Counted from the first letter of the stretch, positions 24,982 through 34,307 are shown. The stretch: 64,000 nucleotides of DNA from JAFGJU01 sp964570935 (GCA_964570935.1 CAZMZP010000015.1:9591-73590); one strand, 5' to 3'. Translations and numbers: made by a program. The notes: generated by a model from the sequence alone, not told the origin.

Positions 24982-26400
24982 TTACTTTGTCAGCCTGTAC
25001 GCGACGACCCTGTTGTCGAGGAAGGTGGGAATTATCAGAAGCTCGCGGTCCGCGAGATATTCGAAATCCGCGGTGTTGAACTGGCCTGTGGCGTCCATCA
25101 GCTCGGTCACTCGTCCCGAGCCGGAAACCGAGAAGACGCGGCCTTCCCAGTGCGACACGAGACAGCCTCCGTCGCCGGCCAGCCTGATTCCGTCAATCAC
25201 GCCGGCGCCGAGACACGTCACCGCCGTGATGCTCTTGCTGTTGACGTCCACGGCCTTGAGATGCCCGTTGCCCGGGCTTCCGACGAGCAGAGTGTTCCCG
25301 CGCAGGCAGATGCCGTTGGGCTGGCTCAACGCGTCGGTTTCCAGCCAGGTTTCGACCTTGCCGTCTTTGAAACGGTATATTCTACTTGTCTCCGCCCCCG
25401 CCGGAGAAGTGTCGGTTATGTAGACGACCCCCCTTGAGTCGACCGCTACGTCGTTCGGGAACACGCAACCGGGTATGGGGTACCTGTTCAGTATCCTGCC
25501 CGAGGCGGCGCCTATCTCGACCAGATTCCGCCGCTCGACAGTGTAGAGCTTGTCCTTGTACATCCCCATTCCGCAGGGCGCGTGCAGGCCCGAGACCCAT
25601 TTCAGGTTCTCGATCTCACCGTTGAGTCTCACCTTTGATATGTAGCCCGTGAATTCATCCGGTCGGGCGTCCGCCTTGTACTTATTGTCGAAGCTAGTCA
25701 CGTACAACACGTCCCGCGTCGCGTCGTACAACACGGACTCGGGCGTCAGAAACACCGCCTGCGTCTCCCACGCCTTCTCGAGGCGGCCGTGGTCCGCAGC
25801 GGGCGGGTCCAGTTTCCGGTCGGCCCTGCACGCGAACCCCCACCCTGCGGACGATTCCTTTAGGACCAGCAAGATCTCGTTCAGTCCCTTGTCCATGTCC
25901 AGGTAGACCGAGTCGTTCAGCTCCACGGGTCCGGGCGACGCCGGGTCGGGCCAGCGGTCCGGGTTCATCCCGTAGAACAACTTGTGCCTGTTGAGGAAGA
26001 GAGCGATTTCGCCGCTGTGCCCGACGGAAAGCCTGACGCGCTGCTTCTTCTCGGAACCGAAGAGCGCCCTGGCCATGACGACGTCAGCGTCCTGCCCGTC
26101 TCCCGTCCTGAGCCCCGACACGTCGACCAACCCCGATGACTGGGAAGTCACGTCCTCCCAGCCGGCGTAGAAGATGCTGTAGAACCGCGGGTATTCAACA
26201 GTAGCGAGGTCGAGATCTCCGGCCTCGAATGCCTGTGAGATCTGCCATTGCGTGATCGTGACGTCGGCCGTCTCCGCGGCACGGACGTCCGACGGACGCG
26301 CCAGGGCAAGCAGGATAAGAGCCGGCAAAAGCGTGACGCCTGCTGAGGCGAGCGTCAGACGGACGCGGAGCGACCGTGCGAGCTGCTTTAGCGGATTCAT
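24982..26400 (-). CDS. Secreted SMP-30/NHL-like beta-propeller protein
   Basis: A 472-residue exported protein. Residues 1-42 form a long signal peptide (basic start, then Leu/Ala-rich). A domain of about 150 residues with a YAGWEDV strand and a glycine-rich body leads to a six-bladed propeller (about 215-470) with repeats of the type VAVDSRGVVYITD and GICLRGNTLLVGS, as in SMP-30/gluconolactonase and NHL proteins. The calcium-site residues are not certain, so lactonase activity is not claimed. GAGGAGG precedes ATG 26400. It lies 27 bases after the CAAX protease gene. Confidence 0.78.
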   Translation of the reverse strand: MNPLKQLARSLRVRLTLASAGVTLLPALILLALARPSDVRAAETADVTITQWQISQAFEAGDLDLATVEYPRFYSIFYAGWEDVTSQSSGLVDVSGLRTGDGQDADVVMARALFGSEKKQRVRLSVGHSGEIALFLNRHKLFYGMNPDRWPDPASPGPVELNDSVYLDMDKGLNEILLVLKESSAGWGFACRADRKLDPPAADHGRLEKAWETQAVFLTPESVLYDATRDVLYVTSFDNKYKADARPDEFTGYISKVRLNGEIENLKWVSGLHAPCGMGMYKDKLYTVERRNLVEIGAASGRILNRYPIPGCVFPNDVAVDSRGVVYITDTSPAGAETSRIYRFKDGKVETWLETDALSQPNGICLRGNTLLVGSPGNGHLKAVDVNSKSITAVTCLGAGVIDGIRLAGDGGCLVSHWEGRVFSVSGSGRVTELMDATGQFNTADFEYLADRELLIIPTFLDNRVVAYRLTK

Positions 26401-26427
26401 GACGATTTCCTCCTCTGGCCGCGCCGG

Positions 26428-27198
26428 TTACGACCCGGCTGCGGCGCGCTGCGCGAGAGGATCCCTTCTGACCCGCCGCCTTACGAGCCACCAGCCGAAC
26501 AGCGCGTACAGCCCGGTTATGGCGATTGTGACGACAGCCTGGCCGGGTTCAATCGGCTTGGCCTCTGACAGCGGGGCGAATCCGCGGCTCGCGAAATCGC
26601 TGAAGTCGATCAGCGCGTGCAGCACGACTGCCGGCCATATGGTTCCGCTGAAGATGCGAGGCCCGGCGAACCCGAGACCGATGAATGTGGCGTAGATGGC
26701 CTGAACCACGGTGGAGAAGACGTCGCGGCCCTGGAACATGTTGGTGAGATGCGCGGCCCCGAACAGCACTGACGATATCAGTGCTGCCCGCATTACACCC
26801 CGTGGCATCAACGCTCGCAGAACGACTCCTCGCAGAAGGCCTTCTTCTCCGAAGCCCACCAGCAGTGTGAACACGGCAATCCCGACGACGCGGGTCAGCG
26901 TCGCCGGCTGTCCCTGAGCGTCAGCGAACGCCAGCAGGGGAAGTATCAGCCAGGGCGCGTACGCAAGAAGCGCGCGTTTGGACAGCGGACGCGTAAACCC
27001 GCCTGCGCGCCACCAGGCAAGGTAGGTGAGCAGTAAGCCGACGTATACGCAGAGGGCCACCTGAGCCGTCAGCAGTCCTGACAGCTGCGTGTGTTTGGGC
27101 CCCAGCAGTGCGGCCAGAAGGGACGTCAGGCACGGGTCGTAGACCAGGATGGCAACCAGCGAGAACGGGATGGGATGACGGGTCAGTAGGGTCTTCAT
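26428..27198 (-). CDS. CPBP family intramembrane glutamic protease (Abi/CAAX type)
   Basis: A 256-residue polytopic membrane protein with the three family motifs: Glu-Glu-x3-Arg (GFGEEGLLRG, near residue 116), FGAAHLTN (near 147) and VLHALIDF (near 193), which form the active site within the membrane. Eight hydrophobic segments are likely. Relatives cut prenylated or peptide substrates, or protect against bacteriocins; nothing here points to a substrate. It lies 81 bases from the HAD phosphatase gene. Confidence 0.87.
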   Translation of the reverse strand: MKTLLTRHPIPFSLVAILVYDPCLTSLLAALLGPKHTQLSGLLTAQVALCVYVGLLLTYLAWWRAGGFTRPLSKRALLAYAPWLILPLLAFADAQGQPATLTRVVGIAVFTLLVGFGEEGLLRGVVLRALMPRGVMRAALISSVLFGAAHLTNMFQGRDVFSTVVQAIYATFIGLGFAGPRIFSGTIWPAVVLHALIDFSDFASRGFAPLSEAKPIEPGQAVVTIAITGLYALFGWWLVRRRVRRDPLAQRAAAGS

Positions 27199-27279
27199 GG
27201 GGCAGTCCCCTCAATGGGCCGCCGGGCGGCGCGTCCTCGGCCGCTCCGCCGCGAGATCCCGGCTGCGACCGCTCTCTGC

Positions 27280-27942
27280 TCAGCTCGTCTTGTCGAAATG
27301 CTCGGCCAGCACGCTCAGGACAGAATACGGCTCGTCGCACACCCATGTTGCGCCGGACTCCAGGAGCTCGGTCCGGGTCCCGTACCCGTAGGTAACGCCG
27401 ATTGCCGGCACTCCGTTCGCCAGAGCTCCCTTGATGTCATTGGACCTGTCCCCGACCATGACCGCATCGCCAGGCCGTATAGATTCAGTCTTGAGGACGT
27501 ATTCGATGAGCTCGCCCTTGTCCGCCCGCGCGCCGTCCATGTCGCTGCCGTACACCGCGGCGAAGAAGCGGTCCAGCGCGAAGTGCCGCACGACCTGCCG
27601 GGAAGTGGTTTCCGCCTTGGAGGTCGCCACGTACGTCAGCCACCCTCTGCCGTGAATGGCTTCCAGCATGTCCACTACGCCAGGGTAGACCTTGTTGTAG
27701 AACATCCCGACGGACTCAAAATGCTCGCGGTAGAGCCTCACCGCGGCCTCCACGGCGTCCGGGCCAGGGTTCCCCATCAGGTCCCGGAAGATCTCGCGCA
27801 GCGGAGCGCCGATGTGGCCGGACAACGTTTCCGGCCGCGGGACTGTGACCCCAGACCGCGAAAGCGCGTACTCCAGGCATCTCACGATTCCGTCACGGGA
27901 GTCGGTCAGGGTTCCGTCTAGGTCGAAGAGGACTGATTTCAT
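27280..27942 (-). CDS. HAD family phosphatase (phosphoglycolate phosphatase-like)
   Basis: A 220-residue HAD hydrolase with an alpha-helical cap. The nucleophile motif is DLDGTLTDS (Asp7 and Asp9), the Ser/Thr motif is in VATSKAE, the Lys is near residue 141 and the acidic motif is VGDRSNDI. It matches phosphoglycolate/beta-phosphoglucomutase-type phosphatases (Gph); substrates vary. It begins 16 bases after gltX, so it shares that transcript. Confidence 0.87.
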   Translation of the reverse strand: MKSVLFDLDGTLTDSRDGIVRCLEYALSRSGVTVPRPETLSGHIGAPLREIFRDLMGNPGPDAVEAAVRLYREHFESVGMFYNKVYPGVVDMLEAIHGRGWLTYVATSKAETTSRQVVRHFALDRFFAAVYGSDMDGARADKGELIEYVLKTESIRPGDAVMVGDRSNDIKGALANGVPAIGVTYGYGTRTELLESGATWVCDEPYSVLSVLAEHFDKTS

Positions 27943-27958
27943 CGGGGATGGAGTCGGC

Positions 27959-29482
27959 CTACGGTTTGTGTGTGTCCTCGGGCGCCCCGGCGACTGCCTG
28001 AAGGCGGCGCAGTGTCGCGGACCTGCCGACGCACTCCAGCGTCTCGAATAGAGGCGGAGTCGCCTGACGTCCGCTGACGGCCAACCTGACTGGCATCAAC
28101 AGCTCGGGCGGCTTCCAGCCAAGCTTCGCGGTCTCCTTCTCAAGCACCTCTTTCAGAGACGAAACGGTCCAGCTTGTGTCGGCCAGCTCCCGCAGGCCCA
28201 CGGCGGCGTCAGCCAGCGCCTGTTTCACCTCGTTGAGCTGGTGCTTCTTGGCGAAGCGGTCAGTCTTGAGAAGCTCTAGACAGGCCACAGGGTCGGGGTC
28301 TCTGAAGAAGAACGTCACGAGCTCCGGTGCTTCTGCGAGGGTCTTCAATCGCTCCTGCTCGAGCGCGATTATGGCCTTCAAATGCTCGAACTCCGCTCTG
28401 GCCGGCGGCTCGGGCGAAATCAGGCCTGCCCCGACAAGGAAGGGTAGAACACGAAGCGTCAGCTCCTCCACGCTGAGCAGCCTTATGTAATGGCCGTTCA
28501 ACCAGACGAGCTTGGCGCGGTCGAATATGGCGTTGGAGCTGCTGCAGTGCTCGACGGCGAACGCTCCCAGCAGTCCGTCGAACGAAAAGACTTCCTGGTC
28601 CGTGCCTGGATTCCATCCGCAGAGCGCCAGATGATTGACTATGGCTTCAGGCAGATAGCCCTCGTCCCGGAACTCTCCGATGAACACGGCTCCGGTCCGC
28701 TTGCTTATCTTGGACCTGTCGGGATTGAGGAGCAGCGCGAAGTGCCCGAACTCCGGCGCGTCGAACCCAAGCGCCTGGTACATCTGGAGCTGAACGAACG
28801 TGTTGGTAGTGTGGTCGGCGCCCCTCAAGACGTGAGAGATTCGCATATCGTGTTCGTCGACCACGGTCGCGTAGCTGTACGTGGGCACTCCGTCGGACTT
28901 GAGTATCACGGGGTCACCCATGAGCGACGCGTCCAGCTCTATGCGGCCTTTTACGAGGTCGGTAAACGTCATCACTCCGGGCACGATCTTGAGGCGCACG
29001 ACCGCCCTCTCTCCGGCTCGCTGTCGAGCCTCCGCGTCCGCGCGGTCCAACCCGCGGCACCGGCCGCTGTACCGCGGTGTCCCGCCTTCGGCCATCGCTG
29101 TCTGGCGTTCTTTCTCCAGTTCCTCGGGAGAGCAGAAACAGTAATAGGCCCTGCCTTTCTCGATGAGCTCCGCTGCGTGGCGCTGGTACAGGGGCAGGCG
29201 CTCCGACTGGCGGTACTGGCCCGACGGCCCGCCCTTGTCCGGCCCCTCGTCCCATTCCAGTCCCAGCCACCTGAGCCCATCAAGTACGCCCTGCTCGGAC
29301 TCCGCGGTCGAGCGCTGCACGTCCGTGTCGTCGATTCTGAGGATGAAGGATCCGCCGTGCTGGCGTGCGAACAGCAAGTTGTACAAAGCGGTGCGGGCCG
29401 TTCCCACGTGGCACTTGCCCGTGGGGCTTGCGGCAATCCGGACGCGGACCGGTTTGGCTGTGTCTCGGACGGAGTCGGTCAC
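27959..29482 (-). CDS. gltX: Glutamyl-tRNA synthetase
   Basis: Charges tRNA-Glu with glutamate; essential, cytosolic. The 507-residue class I synthetase has SPTGKCHVGT (residues 19-28, HIGH motif) and KISKR (258-262, KMSKS motif). A C-x-C and a following Cys near 114-143 form a likely zinc site, as in other bacterial enzymes. The start is GTG 29482, which overlaps the fpg stop by four bases (GTGA); the upstream in-frame ATG at 29530 would lie inside fpg and is unlikely. The C-terminal anticodon-binding domain is complete. Confidence 0.96.
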   Translation of the reverse strand: MTDSVRDTAKPVRVRIAASPTGKCHVGTARTALYNLLFARQHGGSFILRIDDTDVQRSTAESEQGVLDGLRWLGLEWDEGPDKGGPSGQYRQSERLPLYQRHAAELIEKGRAYYCFCSPEELEKERQTAMAEGGTPRYSGRCRGLDRADAEARQRAGERAVVRLKIVPGVMTFTDLVKGRIELDASLMGDPVILKSDGVPTYSYATVVDEHDMRISHVLRGADHTTNTFVQLQMYQALGFDAPEFGHFALLLNPDRSKISKRTGAVFIGEFRDEGYLPEAIVNHLALCGWNPGTDQEVFSFDGLLGAFAVEHCSSSNAIFDRAKLVWLNGHYIRLLSVEELTLRVLPFLVGAGLISPEPPARAEFEHLKAIIALEQERLKTLAEAPELVTFFFRDPDPVACLELLKTDRFAKKHQLNEVKQALADAAVGLRELADTSWTVSSLKEVLEKETAKLGWKPPELLMPVRLAVSGRQATPPLFETLECVGRSATLRRLQAVAGAPEDTHKP

Positions 29483-30321
29483 TGGCGTTTTCCCGCGCGT
29501 TTCTTCTTCGCCGGCTTGAGCGGCTGGCACCGCGGGCAGATGAAAGTGCTGGTGCCGCCGGTCTTGATCTTCTGTATGGTGCTCCCGCAGGCGGGGCAGG
29601 GCTTGCCCTCCTTGTAGCCGATTACGATGTGCCTGGCCTTGAAGCCCCCCGGCTTTCCGTACAGGTTGAGCTCGTAGAATGCGCCACCCCTGCTCGAGCT
29701 CGGGCGAAGTCCTTTGTCGATGGCGGCAGCCAGCGCCTCCACGTCATCCCCCACAAGCGTGTGAGTACCTCGCAGGGGGTGGAGCCCGGCGAAAAACAGG
29801 ATGTCGTGGACGTAGGCGTTTCCAATGCCCGCGATCCTGGACTGGTCTAACAGCATGGATTTCACGGAGCCGCGCCGGCCCATGATCATTGCTCCCAGCT
29901 CTGAAGCCGTCAGGTCGAGCGCGTTGGGTCCCAGCCTCGCTGTCATTGCGTGCGTGTTGAGTTTGTTTGCCGGGACGTAGTGTGTATACCCGAACCACCA
30001 GAAATTGAGCGCCAGGCATGAGCCGTCGGTGAACTCGAAAAGCGTGCGCCACTTGGCCGGGAGTTTCTTCCTGGTGACGAGGAGTATTTCGCCGCCCATG
30101 CCCAGGTTGATGAGGAGCCACCCCTTCGTCGTCTCCACGAATATCCACTTGCCGTGACTCGTGACGTCCAGTATGCGCGCGCGGAGCAGCCCCGCCGTGA
30201 ACGCCCTTACCGATACGTTCAGCGACTTCGGCTGTTTCACCTCGATGCCGCGGACGGTCTTGCCCACGAGTTCCTTTCTCATCTCGCGGGTTCTGCTGGC
30301 TATTTCGGGAAGCTCGGGCAT
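29479..30321 (-). CDS. Formamidopyrimidine/endonuclease VIII-type DNA glycosylase
   Basis: Base-excision repair enzyme that removes oxidised bases and nicks the sugar. The MPELPE N-terminus supplies the catalytic Pro2 and Glu3; SHGKWIF contains the conserved Lys. A zinc finger follows at the C-terminus (CPACG and CPRCQP). The 280-residue length fits Fpg. The basic tail KPAKKKRAGKRQ is unusual and could bind DNA. gltX overlaps its stop by four bases, and the start is ten bases after a small barrel-like protein gene. Fpg versus Nei (purine or pyrimidine preference) is not decided. Confidence 0.92.
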   Translation of the reverse strand: MPELPEIASRTREMRKELVGKTVRGIEVKQPKSLNVSVRAFTAGLLRARILDVTSHGKWIFVETTKGWLLINLGMGGEILLVTRKKLPAKWRTLFEFTDGSCLALNFWWFGYTHYVPANKLNTHAMTARLGPNALDLTASELGAMIMGRRGSVKSMLLDQSRIAGIGNAYVHDILFFAGLHPLRGTHTLVGDDVEALAAAIDKGLRPSSSRGGAFYELNLYGKPGGFKARHIVIGYKEGKPCPACGSTIQKIKTGGTSTFICPRCQPLKPAKKKRAGKRQ

Positions 30322-30331
30322 TTAATCCCTC

Positions 30332-30838
30332 TCAGAACGCGTACCCGACCGAGAGTCCGGGCCAGATGAAGAACCCGCCGCCCGCGATCAATCCGTACGC
30401 GGTGCCGCGGAACAGAAGCCCGCCCTGGGAGCGGTATTCCATCCCCAGGCCGAGGTAGCTGTATGTGTCGGACGCGTCGTCGTCAAACGGACCCGTGTCA
30501 AAGGACGCCGTGACCAAAACGAAGCCGCCGGTGAGGTACACGGACCCGTCCTTGGGAATCAGATACACCTTCGCTCCGACCGGCACGAACACAACTGTCG
30601 TATTGTCTTCGTCCGTTCCGCCGCCGAGAGCGGACAGGCCGGCTTCAAGGCCGATTGTGTTTCCTATCATGTGCTGATAGTTGAAAGTGTAGAGGATGGA
30701 CTTGCCCAACAGCTCTATGCTGATGTCGTTGGGAAGCGTCTCGCGGATTCCGGCCGCTGACGCCGCCTGCGCCGGGATTACGGTCAGGACTGCGCAGGCG
30801 AGAATAATGATGAAGTATGTAACGGACGGTCTGTGCAT
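30332..30838 (-). CDS. Putative outer-membrane beta-barrel protein
   Basis: A 168-residue exported protein with a signal peptide (residues 1-26, hydrophobic core TYFIIILACAVL) and alternating hydrophobic/polar strands rich in Gly, Tyr and Phe. It ends in Phe (VGYAF), the usual signal for outer-membrane barrels. AGGAGG precedes ATG 30838; a longer in-frame start lacks a ribosome site. No function can be given. It is the first gene before fpg and gltX, with a TATAAT box just upstream. Confidence 0.7.
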   Translation of the reverse strand: MHRPSVTYFIIILACAVLTVIPAQAASAAGIRETLPNDISIELLGKSILYTFNYQHMIGNTIGLEAGLSALGGGTDEDNTTVVFVPVGAKVYLIPKDGSVYLTGGFVLVTASFDTGPFDDDASDTYSYLGLGMEYRSQGGLLFRGTAYGLIAGGGFFIWPGLSVGYAF

Positions 30839-30890
30839 GTCGATCCTCCTGTGAATGAGTGCGTAGAAGCGGCTCCGATACGCGTCCGGC

Positions 30891-30896
30891 ATTATA
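30891..30896 (-). promoter_or_regulatory. TATAAT box upstream of the barrel protein/fpg/gltX operon
   Basis: A perfect TATAAT on the minus strand lies 53 bases before ATG 30838. A clear -35 hexamer is not visible, so it may need an activator or be fortuitous. Confidence 0.4.
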
Positions 30897-30927
30897 ACTC
30901 ATTCTGTCCGAAATCGGACTCCGCATG

Positions 30928-31791
30928 TCACGTTCTGGTGACCAGATAGATGCCCACGAGTATCAGGACGCCGCCGGCGAGCTGGTTCGGACTCAGCGTC
31001 TCGCCCAGTATAGGAATGGCCGCCAGAGCGGTGATCACCGGCTGGCCCAGCAGGGAAACCGAGACGGTGGACGCCTTTGCGTGCCCGAGGGCGTAGTTCA
31101 GGGCCAGCCACCCCACCACGTGCGAGATGAGACCAAGCGCCAGAAGGGCGGCCCAGGTCTGCGCCGAGAACCCGCTGAGGCACTCGCCCCTGGCCAGAGC
31201 GATGGCCAGAAGAGTGGCCGTGCTGGCGAGCACCGAGATAGTCGTGAACGCCAGCGTGCCCGACCTGCTCCTGGCTACCTGGGTTATGAGCAGGTAGCCC
31301 GCGTAGAAAAAGCTCGCGATGACGGCCAGCGAATTGCCCCAGCCCAGCTCCGCCGCGCGCATCTTGTCGATGCCGACAATTGTGATCATCCCGACCATCG
31401 CGAGAACGGTCCCCGGCCAGTAAGAACGTCCGAGTCTCTCCTTGAGAATGAACAGGGTGCCGAGGCCGACCCACACCGGGGCCAGGTACGCCAGGACCGT
31501 GGCGTTGGCCGCGTTAGTCAGGAACAACGAAACGTTCCACAGTGAAAGGTCGATGCCGAACAGCACTCCGGCCGCCAGTGAAAGAAGAATGGTCCGTCTG
31601 TCGGGCAGCGGGGAACCGCGCAGGAGCCACAGCGGCACCAGCGCGGCCGAGGCGATGAGGACTCTGTAGAAGGCCGAAACCACGCCGGGCGCGTCCGCCA
31701 GACGCGTGAAGATGGCGGAGAAGCCTATGCACACCACGCCCACGAGCACACAGAGCTGGGGCAGGCCCGCCCATCTTCTATAATGAGTCAA
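30928..31791 (-). CDS. EamA/DMT superfamily transporter
   Basis: A 287-residue inner-membrane protein with ten hydrophobic segments in two similar halves, the EamA (drug/metabolite transporter) layout. Landmarks are the first half motif FYRVLIASAALVPLW and the second half LALGLISHVVGWLALNYAL followed by LLGQPVITALAAIPILGE near the C-terminus. It probably exports small molecules such as amino acids. The start is TTG 31791; no ATG or GTG better fits the first helix. The ribosome site is weak. Confidence 0.85.
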   Translation of the reverse strand: MTHYRRWAGLPQLCVLVGVVCIGFSAIFTRLADAPGVVSAFYRVLIASAALVPLWLLRGSPLPDRRTILLSLAAGVLFGIDLSLWNVSLFLTNAANATVLAYLAPVWVGLGTLFILKERLGRSYWPGTVLAMVGMITIVGIDKMRAAELGWGNSLAVIASFFYAGYLLITQVARSRSGTLAFTTISVLASTATLLAIALARGECLSGFSAQTWAALLALGLISHVVGWLALNYALGHAKASTVSVSLLGQPVITALAAIPILGETLSPNQLAGGVLILVGIYLVTRT

Positions 31792-31838
31792 TCACTTGTC
31801 TCGCATTTGGCGTTAGGTTTGTCTCGAGCTCGAGCCTG

Positions 31839-31852
31839 CGCCGCAGACGGCG
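31839..31852 (-). terminator. Small hairpin after the 31866-32195 gene
   Basis: CGCCG and CGGCG pair around a four-base loop, 14 bases after the stop on the minus strand. It is short and has no T-run, so it is a weak terminator candidate. Confidence 0.25.
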
Positions 31853-31865
31853 GGCGTGGCGCAAG

Positions 31866-32195
31866 CTACCTTGGGCGCCGCCTTTTCTTTGGGGCCTCCT
31901 CCTGCAGAAACTGAACATTGATGGCTGCGAGCTCGTTCTCGAACCAGGCGACCAGGCGTCCTACGAATTTCTCAACAAGAAAGTAGGCGTCAGACGGGTT
32001 CTTGGAATGGATGCGCGCTATCAGGACCCCCTTGGCGCTTGCGACTTCGACGTGACCCTTGTCCTTCAGCTTGTGGGTCAGCCGGGTCTTCTTCCTGTTG
32101 GCCCAGTCCCACGTTTTCGCTTCGTGAATCACCTTGCTGCGGAGGAGCTTGTAAGCATCCTGGCCGGCTCTCGGGACGACCTGAACGATCAGCAT
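31866..32195 (-). CDS. Small conserved-looking hypothetical protein
   Basis: I do not recognise this 109-residue protein. It has an N-terminal hydrophobic strand (MLIVQVVPRAG), a basic middle (ANRKKTRLTHKLKDKGHVEV), a central GVLIARI strand and a Lys/Arg-rich tail (APKKRRRPR) suited to binding nucleic acid or an acidic partner. It has no signal peptide or membrane segment, so it is cytosolic. AGGAGG precedes ATG 32195. It lies 46 bases downstream of an outer-membrane protein gene. Confidence 0.6.
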   Translation of the reverse strand: MLIVQVVPRAGQDAYKLLRSKVIHEAKTWDWANRKKTRLTHKLKDKGHVEVASAKGVLIARIHSKNPSDAYFLVEKFVGRLVAWFENELAAINVQFLQEEAPKKRRRPR

Positions 32196-32241
32196 GACCT
32201 GCCTCCTACACTTTGATTCGCCAGACGACCGGGTCTAGGGC

Positions 32242-32907
32242 CTAACGTCCCCACAGCTTCAGCGTGACCAGCGCGAGTACGCCGTCGTTGGTGACCGACT
32301 CCAGGGTCCAGTCCGCGGGTTTGTCGAGAGTGCCGTTGAGATCCCTTATGTACCGGAGGCTGGCTCCGATGTTGCCCATCTCTACTCCCACGCCCACTTG
32401 GATTCCCATGTTGGCGGTGTCCATCTTGTCGAACACCTCTTCAAAATCCTCACCCGCGTCCTTGCTCAGCATTATCTCCAGCGTCGGGCCCGCCACTATG
32501 TACGGGGATATCGAGCCTTCTCCGAACCTGTACCTGAGCAGCACAGGCAAGGACAGATAGCGGGCGTTAGGGTCAACCGTGACCTTGCCGACGTAGGTGC
32601 CGAATTCGTCATATGCGTCGGCTTCCATCTGCATCCCCTTCTGGACGTACATCGCCCCGATTTCCAGGTCGAGCGGGGAATCGCCGAATACGCTGACCTC
32701 CAGCGACACGCCACCCGTCATCCAGAACTTCCTTTCGGAGTCGAACAGGTCCGTGCCTTTCCAGTCGTATGACTGTCCCATCCAACCGCCTCCGAGCAAG
32801 AGGCGGACGGCCCTCGGACCCAGCGCGTACGCAGGGGCGGCGATGAAGACCGTAGTGAAGAGAACGAGACAGAGCGTGTAAACGAAAACGATTCTGCTGC
32901 GCGACAT
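32242..32907 (-). CDS. Outer-membrane beta-barrel protein (PorT/OmpW-like)
   Basis: A 221-residue exported protein. Residues 1-28 are a signal peptide (MSRSRIVFVYTL and a hydrophobic core ending Ala-Tyr-Ala-Leu). The remainder alternates strand and turn with DSERKFWMTGGVSLEVS, YLSLPVLLRYRFG and ISPYIVAGPTLE, the last two typical of PorT-type porin-like barrels. GGAGG precedes ATG 32907; the upstream in-frame codons are not part of it. Substrate or role unknown. Confidence 0.78.
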   Translation of the reverse strand: MSRSRIVFVYTLCLVLFTTVFIAAPAYALGPRAVRLLLGGGWMGQSYDWKGTDLFDSERKFWMTGGVSLEVSVFGDSPLDLEIGAMYVQKGMQMEADAYDEFGTYVGKVTVDPNARYLSLPVLLRYRFGEGSISPYIVAGPTLEIMLSKDAGEDFEEVFDKMDTANMGIQVGVGVEMGNIGASLRYIRDLNGTLDKPADWTLESVTNDGVLALVTLKLWGR

Positions 32908-32981
32908 TTGCGTACCTCCTCGGTGGAACTCCGTCAACCTCATACTGCCGGACGTGCTGGATGATACACGGCCGTCAAGCC

Positions 32982-33272
32982 TCAGGCAAGCCCCTCGGCC
33001 AGCATCATGTTGAACCTGGCGGCGTTGCGGCGGGCGGTCCTGGCCTTGCCGTATTCCGGCGAGTTGTACCACTCCTTCGCGCGGGCAGGGCTGTCGAACT
33101 CCAGAATGACCAGACGCCTGGGCGCCCAAGAGCCCTCGAAGGCCTCCGTCCTGCCGCCGCGAACCAGATACCTGCCGCCGTACACGGCAAGCGACGACTG
33201 CGCGAGCATCCTGTACTCCTCGTACTTCGCCGGGTCAAGCACCTCGATGTCGACGATCACGTATGCCCGCAT
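32982..33272 (-). CDS. DUF1330 family protein
   Basis: A 96-residue ferredoxin-like dimeric alpha/beta-barrel protein of DUF1330: MRAYVIVDIEVLDPAKYEEY at the N-terminus, GGRYLVRGG in the middle and RLVILEFDS near residue 55, all in family order. Function unknown; it is not membrane-bound. AGGAGG precedes ATG 33272. It is within a minus-strand array of small genes and has no clear functional partner. Confidence 0.9.
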   Translation of the reverse strand: MRAYVIVDIEVLDPAKYEEYRMLAQSSLAVYGGRYLVRGGRTEAFEGSWAPRRLVILEFDSPARAKEWYNSPEYGKARTARRNAARFNMMLAEGLA

Positions 33273-33353
33273 GATTCCTCCTTTGCCCGGCTTGCCGCTT
33301 CAGTGCCCACAAACGCCTGCCTCCGCACAAACGTGTGTCCCGCCCACCGTCCC

Positions 33354-34307
33354 TCATGCGTGGTTTCTGAGTTTGAGCTCGACCGGGTGTGGGTTCAGGT
33401 AGTACTGCTGAGACAAGTATGGCTCCTGGTACTTTCGCGTGTAGTGCCTGAGCAGCACGACTGGCACCACGAGCGGCACAAGACCGTCGTGGTAGTTAGC
33501 GATCACTTCCGAAAGCTCCTGCTTTTCGTCCGCGCTCAACTTCTTTTTGAAATAGCCCGCCGCGTGAAAAAGGACATTCGTGTTCTTCTTAACCGTCGCC
33601 ACGAGCCTCATGCCGTCCAGCATCAGCCGGGAGTACTCCGACAGCAGCTCCTTCCGTCCGAGTCCGGCCGCGCCGGCCGTGAGCCTGCCCAGCTCACGGT
33701 AGTGCGCGGGGCTGTGGGCCATCAGCATGAGCTTGTGACGCGTGTGAAAGTCCACGAGCCCCCTGGCCGAGGCGCCCTGTCTCACGAAGTCCTGCCATCT
33801 GGCGTAGGTGAAGACGCGCTCCACGAAGTTCTCTCTGAGCGACTCATCGTTCAACCGGCCCTCGTCCTCGACGGGAACCAGCGGGAGGCGCCGCATGAAT
33901 TCGGCGGCGAACACGCCCTGTCCCCTGGAAGAAGACTGGCCGGATTCCGCGTAGATCCTGGCGTCACGCATCGCCGAGCTCGGGGAGCGGGTCTTGAACA
34001 CAAAACCAGAGAGCTCCTCTTTCTCGAGTCCAGGCATCACGGTTTCGATCCACGCGCTCATCTTGGGGGTGTGGTCGACGCGAGATCTCACCGTGAGCAG
34101 GCGGTGCTTTTCCTGCGTGCCGACCAGGCGCATCGCCTCTCTGGGCACGCCCAGGCCGCATTCAACTTCGGGACAGACCGGCACCCACCGGACATGCTTC
34201 CCCAGGGTGTCGCGCAGGTACCTGTCCAGCTTGTGGCCGCCGTCGTACCGCACGTTCTCGCCCAGAAGACAGCGGCTGATTCCCAGCTTTATGACCGGTG
34301 GCAGCAT
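33354..34307 (-). CDS. YbgA-like protein (DUF523 and DUF1722 domains)
   Basis: A 317-residue protein with an N-terminal DUF523 domain (about 5-150; GISRCLLGENVRYDG and VPVCPEVECGLGVPRE with conserved Cys) and a C-terminal DUF1722 domain (about 180-305; FHTRHKLMLMAHS). The pair is found in YbgA relatives, linked elsewhere to DNA photolyases, though none is here. The stop of the zinc-ribbon gene and this start share a base (TGATG). The ribosome site GGAGG lies in the acidic tail coding sequence of that gene. A GTG at 34310 in the same frame is a possible start. Confidence 0.9.
   Translation of the reverse strand: MLPPVIKLGISRCLLGENVRYDGGHKLDRYLRDTLGKHVRWVPVCPEVECGLGVPREAMRLVGTQEKHRLLTVRSRVDHTPKMSAWIETVMPGLEKEELSGFVFKTRSPSSAMRDARIYAESGQSSSRGQGVFAAEFMRRLPLVPVEDEGRLNDESLRENFVERVFTYARWQDFVRQGASARGLVDFHTRHKLMLMAHSPAHYRELGRLTAGAAGLGRKELLSEYSRLMLDGMRLVATVKKNTNVLFHAAGYFKKKLSADEKQELSEVIANYHDGLVPLVVPVVLLRHYTRKYQEPYLSQQYYLNPHPVELKLRNHA

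Noticed and set aside
31821..31836. Palindrome CTCGAGCTCGAG between genes
   Set aside because: Short, single occurrence, and explained by local base composition; no repeat partners seen in the window.
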